From the NCBI RefSeq assembly GCF_004799325.1, contig NZ_SSMD01000003.1:248001-312000 (forward strand): 64,000 nucleotides of DNA, in the 5' to 3' direction. Each line of letters opens with the position of its first letter. The first letter of the stretch is position 1. Shown piece after piece: positions 34,224 to 42,804 of this stretch. The stretch is from Thalassobius vesicularis. GTDB taxonomy: Bacteria; Pseudomonadota; Alphaproteobacteria; Rhodobacterales; Rhodobacteraceae. The translations under genes were made by a program, and so were the position numbers. The notes under the pieces were generated by a model, which was not told where the DNA came from, made no database searches, and saw nothing but the letters and a program-made list of their open reading frames with translations.

Positions 34224-34230
34224 GGGGATG

Positions 34231-34308
34231 ATCGGCCCCCAGACTAAATGGGGATGAAGCGGGGGCCGATCTTTGGGGTGCCGACCCGCAGACGGAAATT
34301 CGCCTGCG
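34231..34308. repeat. Consecutive perfect inverted repeats
   Basis: ATCGGCCCCC (34231) pairs with GGGGGCCGAT (34261) across 20 bases, and CCGCAG (34286) pairs with CTGCGG (34303) across 12. With the ten-base stem at 34189-34223 there are three perfect dyads in 120 bases. This is a structured RNA or a set of 3' hairpins behind the small ORF at 34244-34396. Confidence 0.6.
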
Positions 34309-34396
34309 GACCGACGTCCGGATAACTCCGGTTGAACAGAAAGAGCCCAGAAATCTCAGGGGTTCCCGCCCATTGTTCCCTGGCTAAAGCCACCAC
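34244..34396 (-). CDS. Candidate 50-residue small protein (unlisted ORF)
   Basis: A GTG-started frame of 51 codons, below the usual size cut-off, in the 428-base gap between tsf and the LuxR gene. The product begins VVALAREQWAGTPEISG, continues FLFNRSYPDVGPQ and ends RVGTPKIGPRFIPI; it is rich in Pro, Gly, Arg and aromatic residues and has no membrane helix. Third codon positions in its second half are mostly G or C, like real genes here. Against it: no Shine-Dalgarno, and perfect inverted repeats overlap its 3' end, so it could be an accidental frame in a structured RNA. Confidence 0.35.
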   Translation of the reverse strand: MVALAREQWAGTPEISGLFLFNRSYPDVGPQANFRLRVGTPKIGPRFIPI

Positions 34397-34421
34397 TCAC
34401 GGAACGGGTGCAGATTGCCCC

Positions 34422-34436
34422 TTAACCCCGGGTTAA
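34422..34436. promoter_or_regulatory. 15-bp palindrome TTAACCCCGGGTTAA
   Basis: TTAACCC and GGGTTAA flank a single C. It lies 26 bases before the GTG of the small ORF and 109 bases past the LuxR stop, a good operator position for the small ORF or RNA. The remaining gap up to 34544 holds only short hairpins (AGGTA/TACCT near 34490, CCTG-AAAA-CAGG at 34526). Confidence 0.4.
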
Positions 34437-34544
34437 GAAAGTATGGGATTCCCTACCTTGAACGGGTCTATCCGTTTGAGAGGGGCAAAGGTAAGGAATA
34501 CCTGACCTTCGGAGCGGTTGCTTTTCCTGAAAACAGGGCCGTCG

Positions 34545-35300
34545 TCAGACTTCCATCACGAACATCTGGTTCAGAAACGCCGCTTTCAGCACGGCCTGAG
34601 CGGTGGTTTCGACGCTCAGCGCCTCTCGGGCCAGGCGTAGGTGTTTCTCGACCGTCGCGGGCGTCAGGCCCATCAGCAGCGCGATATCCTGCGTGGTTTT
34701 GCCGTCGCCAACCCATTCCAACGCCTCGCGCTGGCGCTTGGTCAGCTGCCGGGATGGGCCGGAGTAGGGCAGGGTCATGATTTTCAGGTGCGCCACGTTG
34801 TTGCTGACCAGAATGTCGTCCCCATGCTTCGCCCAGATCCGGTCAACCTCGTCCTGTGTCAGGCCCGGCTGCGCGGTCAACGCGATCGCACCCTTCGAGC
34901 GCGGCGAGATCGAGCGGAAGCTGATCGAGTAGCCAGCGGTCACTTGCATGGACTGGTTGAAGGCAATCACCTTACGCTCGGCATCCGACAGCGCGCCGTT
35001 CTGCATCATCAGCGGCAGGATGTTCCAGCTGCACGCACCTTCGTTTTCCAGAACCCATTTGACCATCGGCGCGTGGAAATACAGGCCTTGGCCCATGAAC
35101 ACGTCGGTATAGGCGGGGTTGTGGTTGCTGAGGATCACGTAATCCTCGGGGTCGCCAAGCGAGGTGCCAGAGCGATAGCGGGTAAAGCCGTAGAGAAGAC
35201 GGTCAAACCCGTAGGTCGCCATCTTCTTGGTATGCATGTCCCAAAGTTCTTCGATGCTCTGCGTGTTGGACAGAGCGGTCAGATATTGGGAAATCGTCAC
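34545..35300 (-). CDS. LuxR-family regulator with autoinducer-binding-type domain
   Basis: A 251-residue transcription factor: N-terminal acyl-homoserine-lactone-type domain (about 10-165) and C-terminal GerE/LuxR helix-turn-helix (LTKRQREALEWVGDGKTTQDIA, core LTKRQREALEWVGDGKT, and GLTPATVEKHLRLAREAL). The Asp-Pro of the classical ligand pocket is not obvious (YFHAPMVKW in its place), so ligand range may differ. GTG 35300 is preceded at six bases by AGGAG. No luxI synthase gene lies in the window, so it is a solo regulator here. Confidence 0.88.
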   Translation of the reverse strand: MTISQYLTALSNTQSIEELWDMHTKKMATYGFDRLLYGFTRYRSGTSLGDPEDYVILSNHNPAYTDVFMGQGLYFHAPMVKWVLENEGACSWNILPLMMQNGALSDAERKVIAFNQSMQVTAGYSISFRSISPRSKGAIALTAQPGLTQDEVDRIWAKHGDDILVSNNVAHLKIMTLPYSGPSRQLTKRQREALEWVGDGKTTQDIALLMGLTPATVEKHLRLAREALSVETTAQAVLKAAFLNQMFVMEV

Positions 35301-35496
35301 GACAGACTCCTGAGGTTGCGTGTGCTGGCCAGAGTGATGACGGCGCGGCATCCAGGATTGTATTGAGTGTGTTTGTCCAAGCTTTACACGCTCAGGCCGA
35401 ATGGAGTCAGCAAAGTTCCGACCAAAAAGTAAAAAATCAGGAAATGTCGTTGCAGGACAACATCACTTTGGCAACATAATACCGATTATACGAAAC

Positions 35497-36750
35497 CTAG
35501 ATGCGATGCCACAGCGCATGGATCAGCCGCGCCCCTGTCTCGTAATACAAGCCTTTCAGCGTGCTGAGCGGCTCTGAATGGCTATCCACTGGTGCGATCG
35601 GCAAATGCGTTTCATCGCCGCTGAGCAAGGTTTGCGCGCAGGCTGCGCCGAACACCGTCCCCGGCGAAATCCCGCGCCCGGAATAGCCGTAGACCGCCAG
35701 CGCGTTCTGGCCGAGGCGTTGGATCTTGGGAATGTGATCCGTGGTCATGCCGATGCGCCCCGACCAGAATTGCTGGAACGGTTGACCGGAAAGTTTCGGG
35801 AACAAGCGCCCCAGCGCGCGTCTGGCCCAGCTTTCGTGGATGCCAAGGCGATCCGGCAGCCCCATCGCGCCCAGGATCAGCCGGCCGGCCTGATCCATCC
35901 GGAACGACGTCATGACCAGACCGGTGTCCCAGCAGCCCTCTTTGTTGGGCAGGATATCGGCGCGCAGCGTGTCCGGCAGCGGCGCGGTCGCCAGCTGGAA
36001 GTAATGCACCGGCGTCAGCGTCGCGCGCTGCAAGCCGTTGAAATCCTTGTGATATGCGTTGGTTGCCACAAAAAGCGCCGTCGCGCGGACCGTGCCAGTT
36101 TCCGTCTGGACGACCCAATCGCCGTCGTGGCGAACCGAGCGTACCTGCGTGCTTTCGTGGATGGATGCGCCCTGATCGGCGGCCGCCCGTGCCAGACCCT
36201 TGGCATAGGCCAAAGGCTGGATGGTGCCGGCCCGATGGTCCTTGAGCGCGCCAAAAAACGATTTGGAACCAGTGGCTTGCTTGGCAGAGTTCATGTCAAG
36301 AAGTTTGACCGGCGCTTTGCGGGCGGCCTGTTGGTCGTAGCGGTTCTGCAGGTCTTTCAGCCCCGCTGCAGAATGCGCGCAATGCAGGGTGCCGTTGCGG
36401 ACAGGCTCGCACTGGATGTCGTGCTGCTCGATCAGGCGATAGACGTGGTCTGGCCCGACCGCCAGGGCGTTGTTCAGGCGGATGCCGGCGCCCTGCCCCA
36501 GTTCCTGCATCACCTGGTCCGGCGGCAGCCACAGCCCGGCATTCACCAGCCCGACATTGCGCCCCGAGCCGCCATGGCCAATCGTCTCGGCCTCCAGCAG
36601 CACGACGCGCGCGCCTTGCTTTGCCGCCTCTAGCGCGGCCGAGCAGCCGCTGAACCCGCCGCCGACAATGACCAGATCGGCCGTGACATCGCCGGTCAGA
36701 GGCGCGCCGACGAAGGTTTCCGCACAGGTATCCGCCCACAGATTACGCAT
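35497..36750 (-). CDS. FAD-dependent amine/amino-acid oxidoreductase (DAO family)
   Basis: A 417-residue flavoprotein. The dinucleotide-binding motif VIVGGGFSGCSAALEAA follows a short N-terminal segment typical of the gamma-glutamylputrescine oxidase-like branch, and the GHGGSGRNVGLVNAGLW block (core GGSGRNVG) and C-terminal AVYGYSGRGISPGTVFG (core GYSGRGISPGT) match the DAO fold. It oxidises an amine or amino acid; the substrate is unknown. GGAG lies six bases before the ATG. Monocistronic. Confidence 0.88.
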   Translation of the reverse strand: MRNLWADTCAETFVGAPLTGDVTADLVIVGGGFSGCSAALEAAKQGARVVLLEAETIGHGGSGRNVGLVNAGLWLPPDQVMQELGQGAGIRLNNALAVGPDHVYRLIEQHDIQCEPVRNGTLHCAHSAAGLKDLQNRYDQQAARKAPVKLLDMNSAKQATGSKSFFGALKDHRAGTIQPLAYAKGLARAAADQGASIHESTQVRSVRHDGDWVVQTETGTVRATALFVATNAYHKDFNGLQRATLTPVHYFQLATAPLPDTLRADILPNKEGCWDTGLVMTSFRMDQAGRLILGAMGLPDRLGIHESWARRALGRLFPKLSGQPFQQFWSGRIGMTTDHIPKIQRLGQNALAVYGYSGRGISPGTVFGAACAQTLLSGDETHLPIAPVDSHSEPLSTLKGLYYETGARLIHALWHRI

Positions 36751-36800
36751 GGATAACTCCTTGTTCCCAAAGGGGTACTGCGGGTTTCGCGGTCGCGCAA

Positions 36801-36833
36801 CGAAAAACGGGGGCGCAACATGGCGCCCCCGTT
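36801..36833 (-). terminator. Terminator of gcdH
   Basis: Eleven-base stem AACGGGGGCGC/GCGCCCCCGTT with loop AACATG, followed by TTTTTCG on the minus strand, 20 bases past the gcdH stop. Confidence 0.9.
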
Positions 36834-36852
36834 CGATCTGTGTGCGGATGCC

Positions 36853-38073
36853 TCAGAAGAATGCCTGCAGGCCGGTCTGGGCGCGGCCCAGGATCAGCGC
36901 GTGGACGTCATGCGCGCCCTCGTAGGTGTTCACGGTTTCCAAGTTAACCATGTGGCGGATCACGCCGAATTCCAGGCTGATGCCGTTGCCGCCGTGCATG
37001 TCGCGGGCCAGACGCGCGATGTCCAGCGCCTTACCGCAGTTGTTGCGCTTGACGATCGAGATCATCTCGGGCGCGGCCTGGGCTTCGTCCATCAGGCGAC
37101 CGACGCGCAGGCTGGCCTGCAGGCCCAGGGCGATTTCGGTCTGCATGTCGGCCAGTTTTTTCTGGTAGAGCTGCGTCGCGGCCAGCGGGCGTTTGAACTG
37201 GTGGCGGTCCAGACCGTATTGACGGGCGGCGTGCCAGCAGAACTCGGCGGCCCCCAGAACGCCCCAGGAAATGCCGTAACGCGCGCGGTTCAGACAGCCG
37301 AACGGCCCTTTCAGACCCTCGACATAGGGCAGCAGCGCATCCTCGCCGACCTCGACATTGTCCAGCACGATTTCCCCGGTGATCGAGGCGCGCAGCGACA
37401 TTTTCTTGCCGATCTTGGGGGCGCTCAGACCCTTCATGCCCTTCTCCAGCACGAAGCCGCGGATCTTGCCGCCATGCGCTTCGGACTTGGCCCAGACCAC
37501 GAACACATCCGCGATCGGGCTGTTCGAAATCCACATCTTCGAGCCGGTCAGCACATAGCCGTTTTCGGTTTTCACGGCGCGGGTTTTCATGCCCGCCGGG
37601 TCCGAGCCCGCATCGGGTTCGGTCAGGCCAAAGCAGCCGATCCATTCGCCGCTAGCCAGCTTCGGCAGGTATTTTTTGCGTTGTTCTTCAGTGCCATAGG
37701 CGTAGATCGGGTACATCACCAGCGACGATTGCACCGACATCATCGAACGGTAACCGCTGTCCACACGTTCGACTTCGCGCGCCACCAGGCCATAGCTGAC
37801 ATAGCCCGCGCCGATGCCGCCGTAGGCCTCGGGGATGGTGGTGCCCAGCAGGCCCATCTCGCCCATTTCGCGGAAGATTTCGGGGTCGGTGGTTTCGTTC
37901 TGGAACGCCTCAAGCACACGCGGCTGCAGCTTTTCCTGGCAATAAGCACGAGCGCTGTCGCGGATCATGCGCTCGTCTTCAGTCAGCTGGTCTTCGACGC
38001 GGAACGGATCGTCCCACACAAAAGAGTTAAGATCAGGTGCATCCTTGGCGCGCAGGGTCGGTTTGTCGGTCAT
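36853..38073 (-). CDS. gcdH: Glutaryl-CoA dehydrogenase
   Basis: A 406-residue acyl-CoA dehydrogenase that oxidises and decarboxylates glutaryl-CoA to crotonyl-CoA in lysine/tryptophan breakdown. It shows [19 protein letters not shown] (core [10 protein letters not shown]), [16 protein letters not shown], the Arg-rich [14 protein letters not shown] and the catalytic Glu in [16 protein letters not shown] (core [11 protein letters not shown]). These identify GcdH rather than a straight-chain enzyme. ATG 38073 starts [18 protein letters not shown]; the longer open frame crosses the promoter. The divergent LysR gene is its likely regulator. Confidence 0.95.
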   Translation of the reverse strand: MTDKPTLRAKDAPDLNSFVWDDPFRVEDQLTEDERMIRDSARAYCQEKLQPRVLEAFQNETTDPEIFREMGEMGLLGTTIPEAYGGIGAGYVSYGLVAREVERVDSGYRSMMSVQSSLVMYPIYAYGTEEQRKKYLPKLASGEWIGCFGLTEPDAGSDPAGMKTRAVKTENGYVLTGSKMWISNSPIADVFVVWAKSEAHGGKIRGFVLEKGMKGLSAPKIGKKMSLRASITGEIVLDNVEVGEDALLPYVEGLKGPFGCLNRARYGISWGVLGAAEFCWHAARQYGLDRHQFKRPLAATQLYQKKLADMQTEIALGLQASLRVGRLMDEAQAAPEMISIVKRNNCGKALDIARLARDMHGGNGISLEFGVIRHMVNLETVNTYEGAHDVHALILGRAQTGLQAFF

Positions 38074-38189
38074 TTTCGGGGTCTTTCTGCTGGAAATATG
38101 AGTTTTCGGCGGGATTTCCTTGACCTTACCCCCCGAGATGCCGCTAAAACAGCAAATCTTTCGCATCATATCATGAGTTTTACGCATAC

Positions 38190-39098
38190 ATGATCGCTCC
38201 GCGCCGTTTTCTGCCCTCGATTGCCTCGCTGCGCGCACTAGAGGCGCTGGACCGTCTTGGCAGCGCCACCGCCGTCGCCGAAGAGCTGAGCCAGACCCAA
38301 AGTGCTGTTAGCCGACAGTTGCAGGCGCTAGAGACCCAGCTTGGGACCGAGTTGATCCTGCGCGAACGCAAGAAGATGCGGCTGACGCCCGCCGCTCAGG
38401 ATTACGTGGCCGAGATCCGCGCCGCCCTGCAACAGATTGCACAGGCCAGCCTGAAATTGCAGGTCAACCCGGATGGCGGCAGCCTGAATCTGGCGATCCT
38501 GCCGACCTTTGGGATGCGCTGGCTGGTGCCGCGCCTGGCCGAGTTTGCCCGCCTGCACCCCGATGTGACGATCAACATGTCTACCCGGCTAAATCGCTTT
38601 AATTTTGCGCTGGAACCATTTGATGCAGCTATACATTATGGAACACCAGATTGGTTGGGAACCGATCATTTGAAGCTGCTGGAGGAGCAGGTTCTGCCGG
38701 TTTGCGCCCCCGATTTGATTGCCCAGGATACCATTGCTCACCCGCGCGATCTGCTGTCGTTTCCGCTGCTGCAAATCCAGACCCGGCCCTATGCGTGGTC
38801 GCAGTGGTTTGCCTCGTACGGGGTCGAGGCGCAGGGGATCACGGGCACGGTTTACGATCAGTTCACCACGATCACACAGGCCGCGATCCACGGCTTGGGG
38901 ATCGCGCTGTTGCCCGATTATCTGGCGCAGCCCGAGCTGCAATCGGGCCGTCTGGTTGCCGCTTATGGTACCGCGACGCGGTCGTTGGGCAGCTATTTCC
39001 TGATCTGGCCGCAAGAGAAATCGCGCAACAAATCGCTGCGGGTTTTCCGCGATTGGCTGGTGACGCAGGTGGAAACCGAGGACGGTCTGCCGCGCTAA
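38190..39098 (+). CDS. LysR-family regulator, probable controller of gcdH
   Basis: A 302-residue LysR protein with an N-terminal winged helix ([21 protein letters not shown]; core [20 protein letters not shown], then [14 protein letters not shown]) and a periplasmic-binding-like effector domain ([19 protein letters not shown], core [13 protein letters not shown], and [16 protein letters not shown]). It is of the GcvA-like group. Placed divergently from gcdH across 116 bases, as glutarate regulators often are. A loose dyad ATCATG-N13-CATGAT (38170-38194) covers its start codon and could be an autoregulatory site. Confidence 0.88.
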   Translation: MIAPRRFLPSIASLRALEALDRLGSATAVAEELSQTQSAVSRQLQALETQLGTELILRERKKMRLTPAAQDYVAEIRAALQQIAQASLKLQVNPDGGSLNLAILPTFGMRWLVPRLAEFARLHPDVTINMSTRLNRFNFALEPFDAAIHYGTPDWLGTDHLKLLEEQVLPVCAPDLIAQDTIAHPRDLLSFPLLQIQTRPYAWSQWFASYGVEAQGITGTVYDQFTTITQAAIHGLGIALLPDYLAQPELQSGRLVAAYGTATRSLGSYFLIWPQEKSRNKSLRVFRDWLVTQVETEDGLPR

Positions 39099-39210
39099 GG
39101 CGTCATGCCAAAACGGAATGAACCATTTGGTAACACCTGTCGCGGTACGGTGATTTCATTCGTGCGCAACCCTGCCTTTTGTACGATTCTTGGAGGAAAC
39201 CGTACGCAGG

Positions 39211-39232
39211 AAAAAGGGGCCTTGCGGCCCCC
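39211..39232 (-). terminator. Terminator of the pst-pho operon
   Basis: GGGGCC-TTGC-GGCCCC stem six bases beyond the phoB stop, followed by TTTTTCC on the minus strand. Confidence 0.85.
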
Positions 39233-39237
39233 TGCCC

Positions 39238-39930
39238 TTATCCCAGCGCGTATCCGGCGCCGCGGACCGTGCGCAGCGGATCGTCGCCGCCGTGGCGGGT
39301 CAGCGCCTTGCGAAGGCGTCCGATATGTACGTCGACGGTGCGGGTGTCGACATAGATGTCGCGGCCCCAGACGCGGTCCAGCAGCTGTTCGCGAGACCAG
39401 ACGCGGCCCGGCTTCTCCATGAAGGTCGACAGCAGGCGGAATTCGGTCGGGCCCAGTTTCAGCTCGTCCTCCCCGCGGGTGACGCGGTGGGTCTCGGCGT
39501 CCAGCACGATGTCGCCATATTCCAGCCGCTCGCCAACCGTGGCGGGACGGGTGCGGCGCAGCTGGGCACGGACGCGGGCCATCAGTTCGATCACGGAATA
39601 GGGTTTGACGACGTAATCATCGGCCCCGGTTTCCAGACCGCGGACCTTGTCCACCTCTTCGGAGCGGGCCGAGAGCATCAGGATCGGGATGCTGCGGGTG
39701 TCTGAGCGGGTTTTCAAGCGGCGGCAGACCTCGATCCCCGAGACGTTGGGCAGCATCCAGTCCAGGACGATGATGTCGGGGGTTTCTTCCTCGACCATCA
39801 GCAGCCCCTCTTCGCCGTTCGCGGCCCGGACCACGCGAAAGCCCTCGGCTTCGAGGTTATAGGCCAGGACTTCGCGCTGCGCGGGCTCGTCCTCGACGAT
39901 CAGGACGGTGGGTTGCGGCGTCACAGACAT
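39238..39930 (-). CDS. phoB: Phosphate regulon response regulator PhoB
   Basis: A 230-residue OmpR-type regulator. The receiver domain has the acidic pair in VEDEPAQREV, the phosphorylated Asp in IIVLDWMLPNVSGIEVCRRL (core VLDWMLPNVSG) and Lys in VKPYSVIEL; the C-terminal winged helix has LGPTEFRLLSTFMEKPGRVWSRE (core GPTEFRLLSTFM) and the YVDTRTVDVHIGRLRKAL block (core RTVDVHIGRLRKAL). It is last in the pstSCAB-phoU-phoB run, while its kinase phoR lies before pstS. Confidence 0.95.
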   Translation of the reverse strand: MSVTPQPTVLIVEDEPAQREVLAYNLEAEGFRVVRAANGEEGLLMVEEETPDIIVLDWMLPNVSGIEVCRRLKTRSDTRSIPILMLSARSEEVDKVRGLETGADDYVVKPYSVIELMARVRAQLRRTRPATVGERLEYGDIVLDAETHRVTRGEDELKLGPTEFRLLSTFMEKPGRVWSREQLLDRVWGRDIYVDTRTVDVHIGRLRKALTRHGGDDPLRTVRGAGYALG

Positions 39931-39940
39931 CCGGGCGCCC

Positions 39941-40657
39941 TCAGATCTTGCCCAGTTCGGCGTTCGATGAGGTCTGATCGCCCTTGGGGCGGCCGTCCTC
40001 GGGGATCTTGCCGCGCACCAGGTAGACCACCTGCTCGGCGATCGAGGTGACGTGGTCGCCCATGCGCTCGGTGTTCTTGGCGATGAAATGCAGGTGCATG
40101 CACGAGGTGATGTTGCGCGGATCTTCCATCATGAAGGTCAGGAATTCGCGGAACAGCGCGTTGTACATCTGGTCGACGTCGCGGTCGCGCTGGATCACGT
40201 CCATCGCCAGTTCAGCGTCGCGGCGGATATAGGCGTCCAGCGCGTCCTTCAGCATCAGCTGAACTTCGCGGGCCATGCGGCGCAGGGCGGCGTGGCTGCC
40301 CGAGATCGGTGACATCTGGACCAGAACGCCGGTGCGCTTGGCCATGTTCTTGGCGTAGTCCCCGATGCGTTCCAGGTTGCCCGAGATCTTCATCACGGTC
40401 AGGATCACGCGCAGGTCGATGGCGGTGGGCGAGCGCAAGGCGATCAGGCGAGCGGAGTTCTCGTTGATCAGGTCCTCGAGCGCGTCGATGGCCTTGTCGC
40501 CAGCGCGCACTTTTTCGGCCAGTTCCTCGTCGCGTTCTTCCAGCGACTGGGCGGCGTCCAGGATAGCGGCCTCGACCAGACCACCCATCTTCATGATCTG
40601 GGCCTGAATGCCTTCGAGGTCACGGTCGAAGGCGGAAACGATGTGTTTGTCAGCCAT
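39941..40657 (-). CDS. phoU: Phosphate transport regulator PhoU
   Basis: A 238-residue all-helical protein with two PhoU three-helix bundles, each with an acidic metal-binding repeat (ALEDLINENSARLIALRSP, core LEDLINENSA; and the AKNTERMGDHVTSIAEQVVYL half, core KNTERMGDHVTSIAE). It links the state of the Pst transporter to PhoR and dampens the Pho response when phosphate is ample. Ten bases separate it from phoB and eleven from pstB, so all are cotranscribed. Confidence 0.95.
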   Translation of the reverse strand: MADKHIVSAFDRDLEGIQAQIMKMGGLVEAAILDAAQSLEERDEELAEKVRAGDKAIDALEDLINENSARLIALRSPTAIDLRVILTVMKISGNLERIGDYAKNMAKRTGVLVQMSPISGSHAALRRMAREVQLMLKDALDAYIRRDAELAMDVIQRDRDVDQMYNALFREFLTFMMEDPRNITSCMHLHFIAKNTERMGDHVTSIAEQVVYLVRGKIPEDGRPKGDQTSSNAELGKI

Positions 40658-40668
40658 GGGGTCCTCCG

Positions 40669-41466
40669 TCAGCCGATCCGGCCGGTGATGTAGCTTTCGG
40701 TGCGCGGATCGATCGGGTTGGTGAAGATCTGCGTGGTGTCGCCGTATTCAACCAGGTTGCCCAGGTGGAAGAAGGCGGTTTTCTGGCTGACGCGGGCGGC
40801 CTGCTGCATCGAGTGGGTCACGATGACGACCGAGAAATTCTCGCGCAGTTCGTCGATCAGTTCCTCGACCTGTGCGGTCGCGATCGGGTCCAGCGCCGAG
40901 CATGGCTCGTCCATCAGCAGCACTTCGGGGGCGGTGGCGACGGCGCGCGCGATGCACAGACGCTGTTGCTGGCCGCCGGACAGGCCGGTGCCGGGGGCGT
41001 CGAGGCGGTCCTTCACCTCGCCCCACAGGGCGGCGCGGCGCAGGGCACTTTCGACGATCTCGTCCAGCTCGGATTTGCCGCGGGCCAGGCCGTGGATGCG
41101 CGGGCCGTAAGCGACGTTATCGTAGATCGACTTGGGGAACGGGTTGGGTTTCTGGAACACCATGCCGACCTTGGCGCGCAGTTGCACGGGGTCGACGCGC
41201 TTGTCGTAGATGTCTTCGCCGTCCAGCCGGATGTCGCCCTGCACACGGCAGATGTCGATGGTGTCGTTCATGCGGTTCAGGCAGCGCAAGAAGGTGGATT
41301 TGCCACAGCCCGACGGGCCGATGAAGGCGGTGACGGTGTTGGCCAGAAGATCGACCGAGACGTCCTTGATGGCGTGGGTGTCGCCGTAATAGACCTGAAC
41401 GTCCTTGGCGGCGATCTTGGTTGCTTTCTGGTCCACGTTTTTCTCCAGACTTGGTGCGTCGTACAT
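40669..41466 (-). CDS. pstB: Phosphate ABC transporter ATPase PstB
   Basis: A 265-residue ATPase energising phosphate import. Walker A is GPSGCGKST, the signature is [14 protein letters not shown] and Walker B is [13 protein letters not shown]; the PstB-specific D-loop CSALDPIAT is present. An N-terminal stretch of about 18 residues ([18 protein letters not shown]) precedes the domain. Fifteen bases separate it from pstA. Confidence 0.97.
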   Translation of the reverse strand: MYDAPSLEKNVDQKATKIAAKDVQVYYGDTHAIKDVSVDLLANTVTAFIGPSGCGKSTFLRCLNRMNDTIDICRVQGDIRLDGEDIYDKRVDPVQLRAKVGMVFQKPNPFPKSIYDNVAYGPRIHGLARGKSELDEIVESALRRAALWGEVKDRLDAPGTGLSGGQQQRLCIARAVATAPEVLLMDEPCSALDPIATAQVEELIDELRENFSVVIVTHSMQQAARVSQKTAFFHLGNLVEYGDTTQIFTNPIDPRTESYITGRIG

Positions 41467-41481
41467 GGTTGCCCCCTTCTC

Positions 41482-42804
41482 TTACCAGCGGCGCTCGAAG
41501 CGGCGGCGCAGGATGACGGCGATGGTGTTCATGGTCACAAGGAAGACGAGCAGAATGATGATACCGCCCCAGGCGCGTTCGTAAAAGGCCGGGTCGGCGC
41601 GTTTGGCCCACTCGTAGATCTGCGCGGGCATGGCCGAGTTCGGCGACAGCAGGCCCTCGGCCACGCCACCGGGGGCGTTCGAGGCGATGAAGCCGATCAT
41701 CCCGATCAACAGCAGCGGCGCGGTTTCCCCCAGTGCCTGGGCCAGGCCGATGATGGTGCCGGTCAGGATGCCGGGTGCGGCCAGCGGCAGGACGTGGTGG
41801 AACACCGCCTGCATGCGGCTGGCGCCCAGCCCCAGGGCCGCGTCACGGATCGAGGGCGGCACCGATTTCAGCGCCGCGCGGGTCGAGATGATGATGGTCG
41901 GCAGGGTCATCAGGGTCAGCACCAGACCACCGACCAGCGGGGCCGATTGCGGCAGGTGCATGGTGTTGATGAACACGGCCAGACCAAGGATACCGAACAC
42001 GATCGACGGCACAGCGGCCAGGTTCGAGATGTTCACCTCGATGATGTCAGTGATCCAGTTCTTGGGGGCGAATTCCTCGAGGTAGATCGAGGCGGCGACG
42101 CCGATGGGCAGCGCCAGCACCAGCACGACCAGCATCATGAAGAACGAACCGGCCATCGACACACCGATCCCGGCGGCCTCGGGGCGTTGGTCGGAGGCGT
42201 CGGCACCCAGAATGAAGGCCGGGTTGAAGCGTTTCTCGATCACGCCGGCCTTGACCAGCTGATCGACCAGATCCAGCTGGGCGGCGTTGATGTTCTTGTC
42301 GTTGGCGATGGATTCGCGGGTGACGCGGCCCTTCAGGTAGCCATCCACGCGCGAATTGGCGAGGAAGGTGAACTCGATCGTTTTGCCGATATGTTCGGGG
42401 TTGGCCAGCACGTAGTTGCGCAGGTCGGCCGCGGCGGATTTCGACAGCAGGGCAGCCTGATCCTTGGGCTTCAGCTTGGTCTCGACATTCGCCTCTTTCA
42501 CGGCCTTGTCGAAGGCGGCTTTCATCAGCGGGTCATAGCCAAAGGTGGTGACCTTTTTCAGGTCCTCGGGGTCGCGGTTGCCCTTCTTGTCCAGCTTCTT
42601 TTCCTGAAGCTCGACATGCAGCGTGACAAAGGTCTGCTGGAAGGCGCCCACGCCGTTGCCCAGAATGGTGACCAGCAGCAGGATCAGCATGGCGACGCCG
42701 ATCCCGATCGCGGCAATGCCGTACAGCTTGAAGCGGGCCTCGGCGGCGTTGCGCTTTTTGGTGCGCGCGTCCTGCGTCAGCAAAGAGGTGGTTGCGTCGG
42801 TCAT
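41482..42804 (-). CDS. pstA: Phosphate ABC transporter permease PstA
   Basis: A 440-residue inner-membrane subunit. One N-terminal helix (YGIAAIGIGVAMLILLLVTIL) is followed by about 150 residues of soluble insert, the long form with a DUF3333-type domain, then five helices with the permease loop LGASRMQAVFHHVLPLAAPGI (core GLGASRMQAVFHHVLP). The start overlaps the pstC stop by four bases (ATGA). Confidence 0.94.
   Translation of the reverse strand: MTDATTSLLTQDARTKKRNAAEARFKLYGIAAIGIGVAMLILLLVTILGNGVGAFQQTFVTLHVELQEKKLDKKGNRDPEDLKKVTTFGYDPLMKAAFDKAVKEANVETKLKPKDQAALLSKSAAADLRNYVLANPEHIGKTIEFTFLANSRVDGYLKGRVTRESIANDKNINAAQLDLVDQLVKAGVIEKRFNPAFILGADASDQRPEAAGIGVSMAGSFFMMLVVLVLALPIGVAASIYLEEFAPKNWITDIIEVNISNLAAVPSIVFGILGLAVFINTMHLPQSAPLVGGLVLTLMTLPTIIISTRAALKSVPPSIRDAALGLGASRMQAVFHHVLPLAAPGILTGTIIGLAQALGETAPLLLIGMIGFIASNAPGGVAEGLLSPNSAMPAQIYEWAKRADPAFYERAWGGIIILLVFLVTMNTIAVILRRRFERRW

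Noticed and set aside
34142-34440. tmRNA, 6S, RNase P or SRP RNA in the tsf-luxR gap
   Set aside because: None of the conserved cores (T-arm with CCA and tag frame, 6S bubble, RNase P signature, SRP GGAAG loop) could be found on either strand.
34545-35300. A full quorum-sensing system around the LuxR gene
   Set aside because: No LuxI-type synthase gene is present in the window; only the regulator can be supported.
38170-38194. Dyad ATCATG-N13-CATGAT as a LysR operator
   Set aside because: Half-sites are common words and the dyad covers the start codon; kept only as a remark under the LysR gene.
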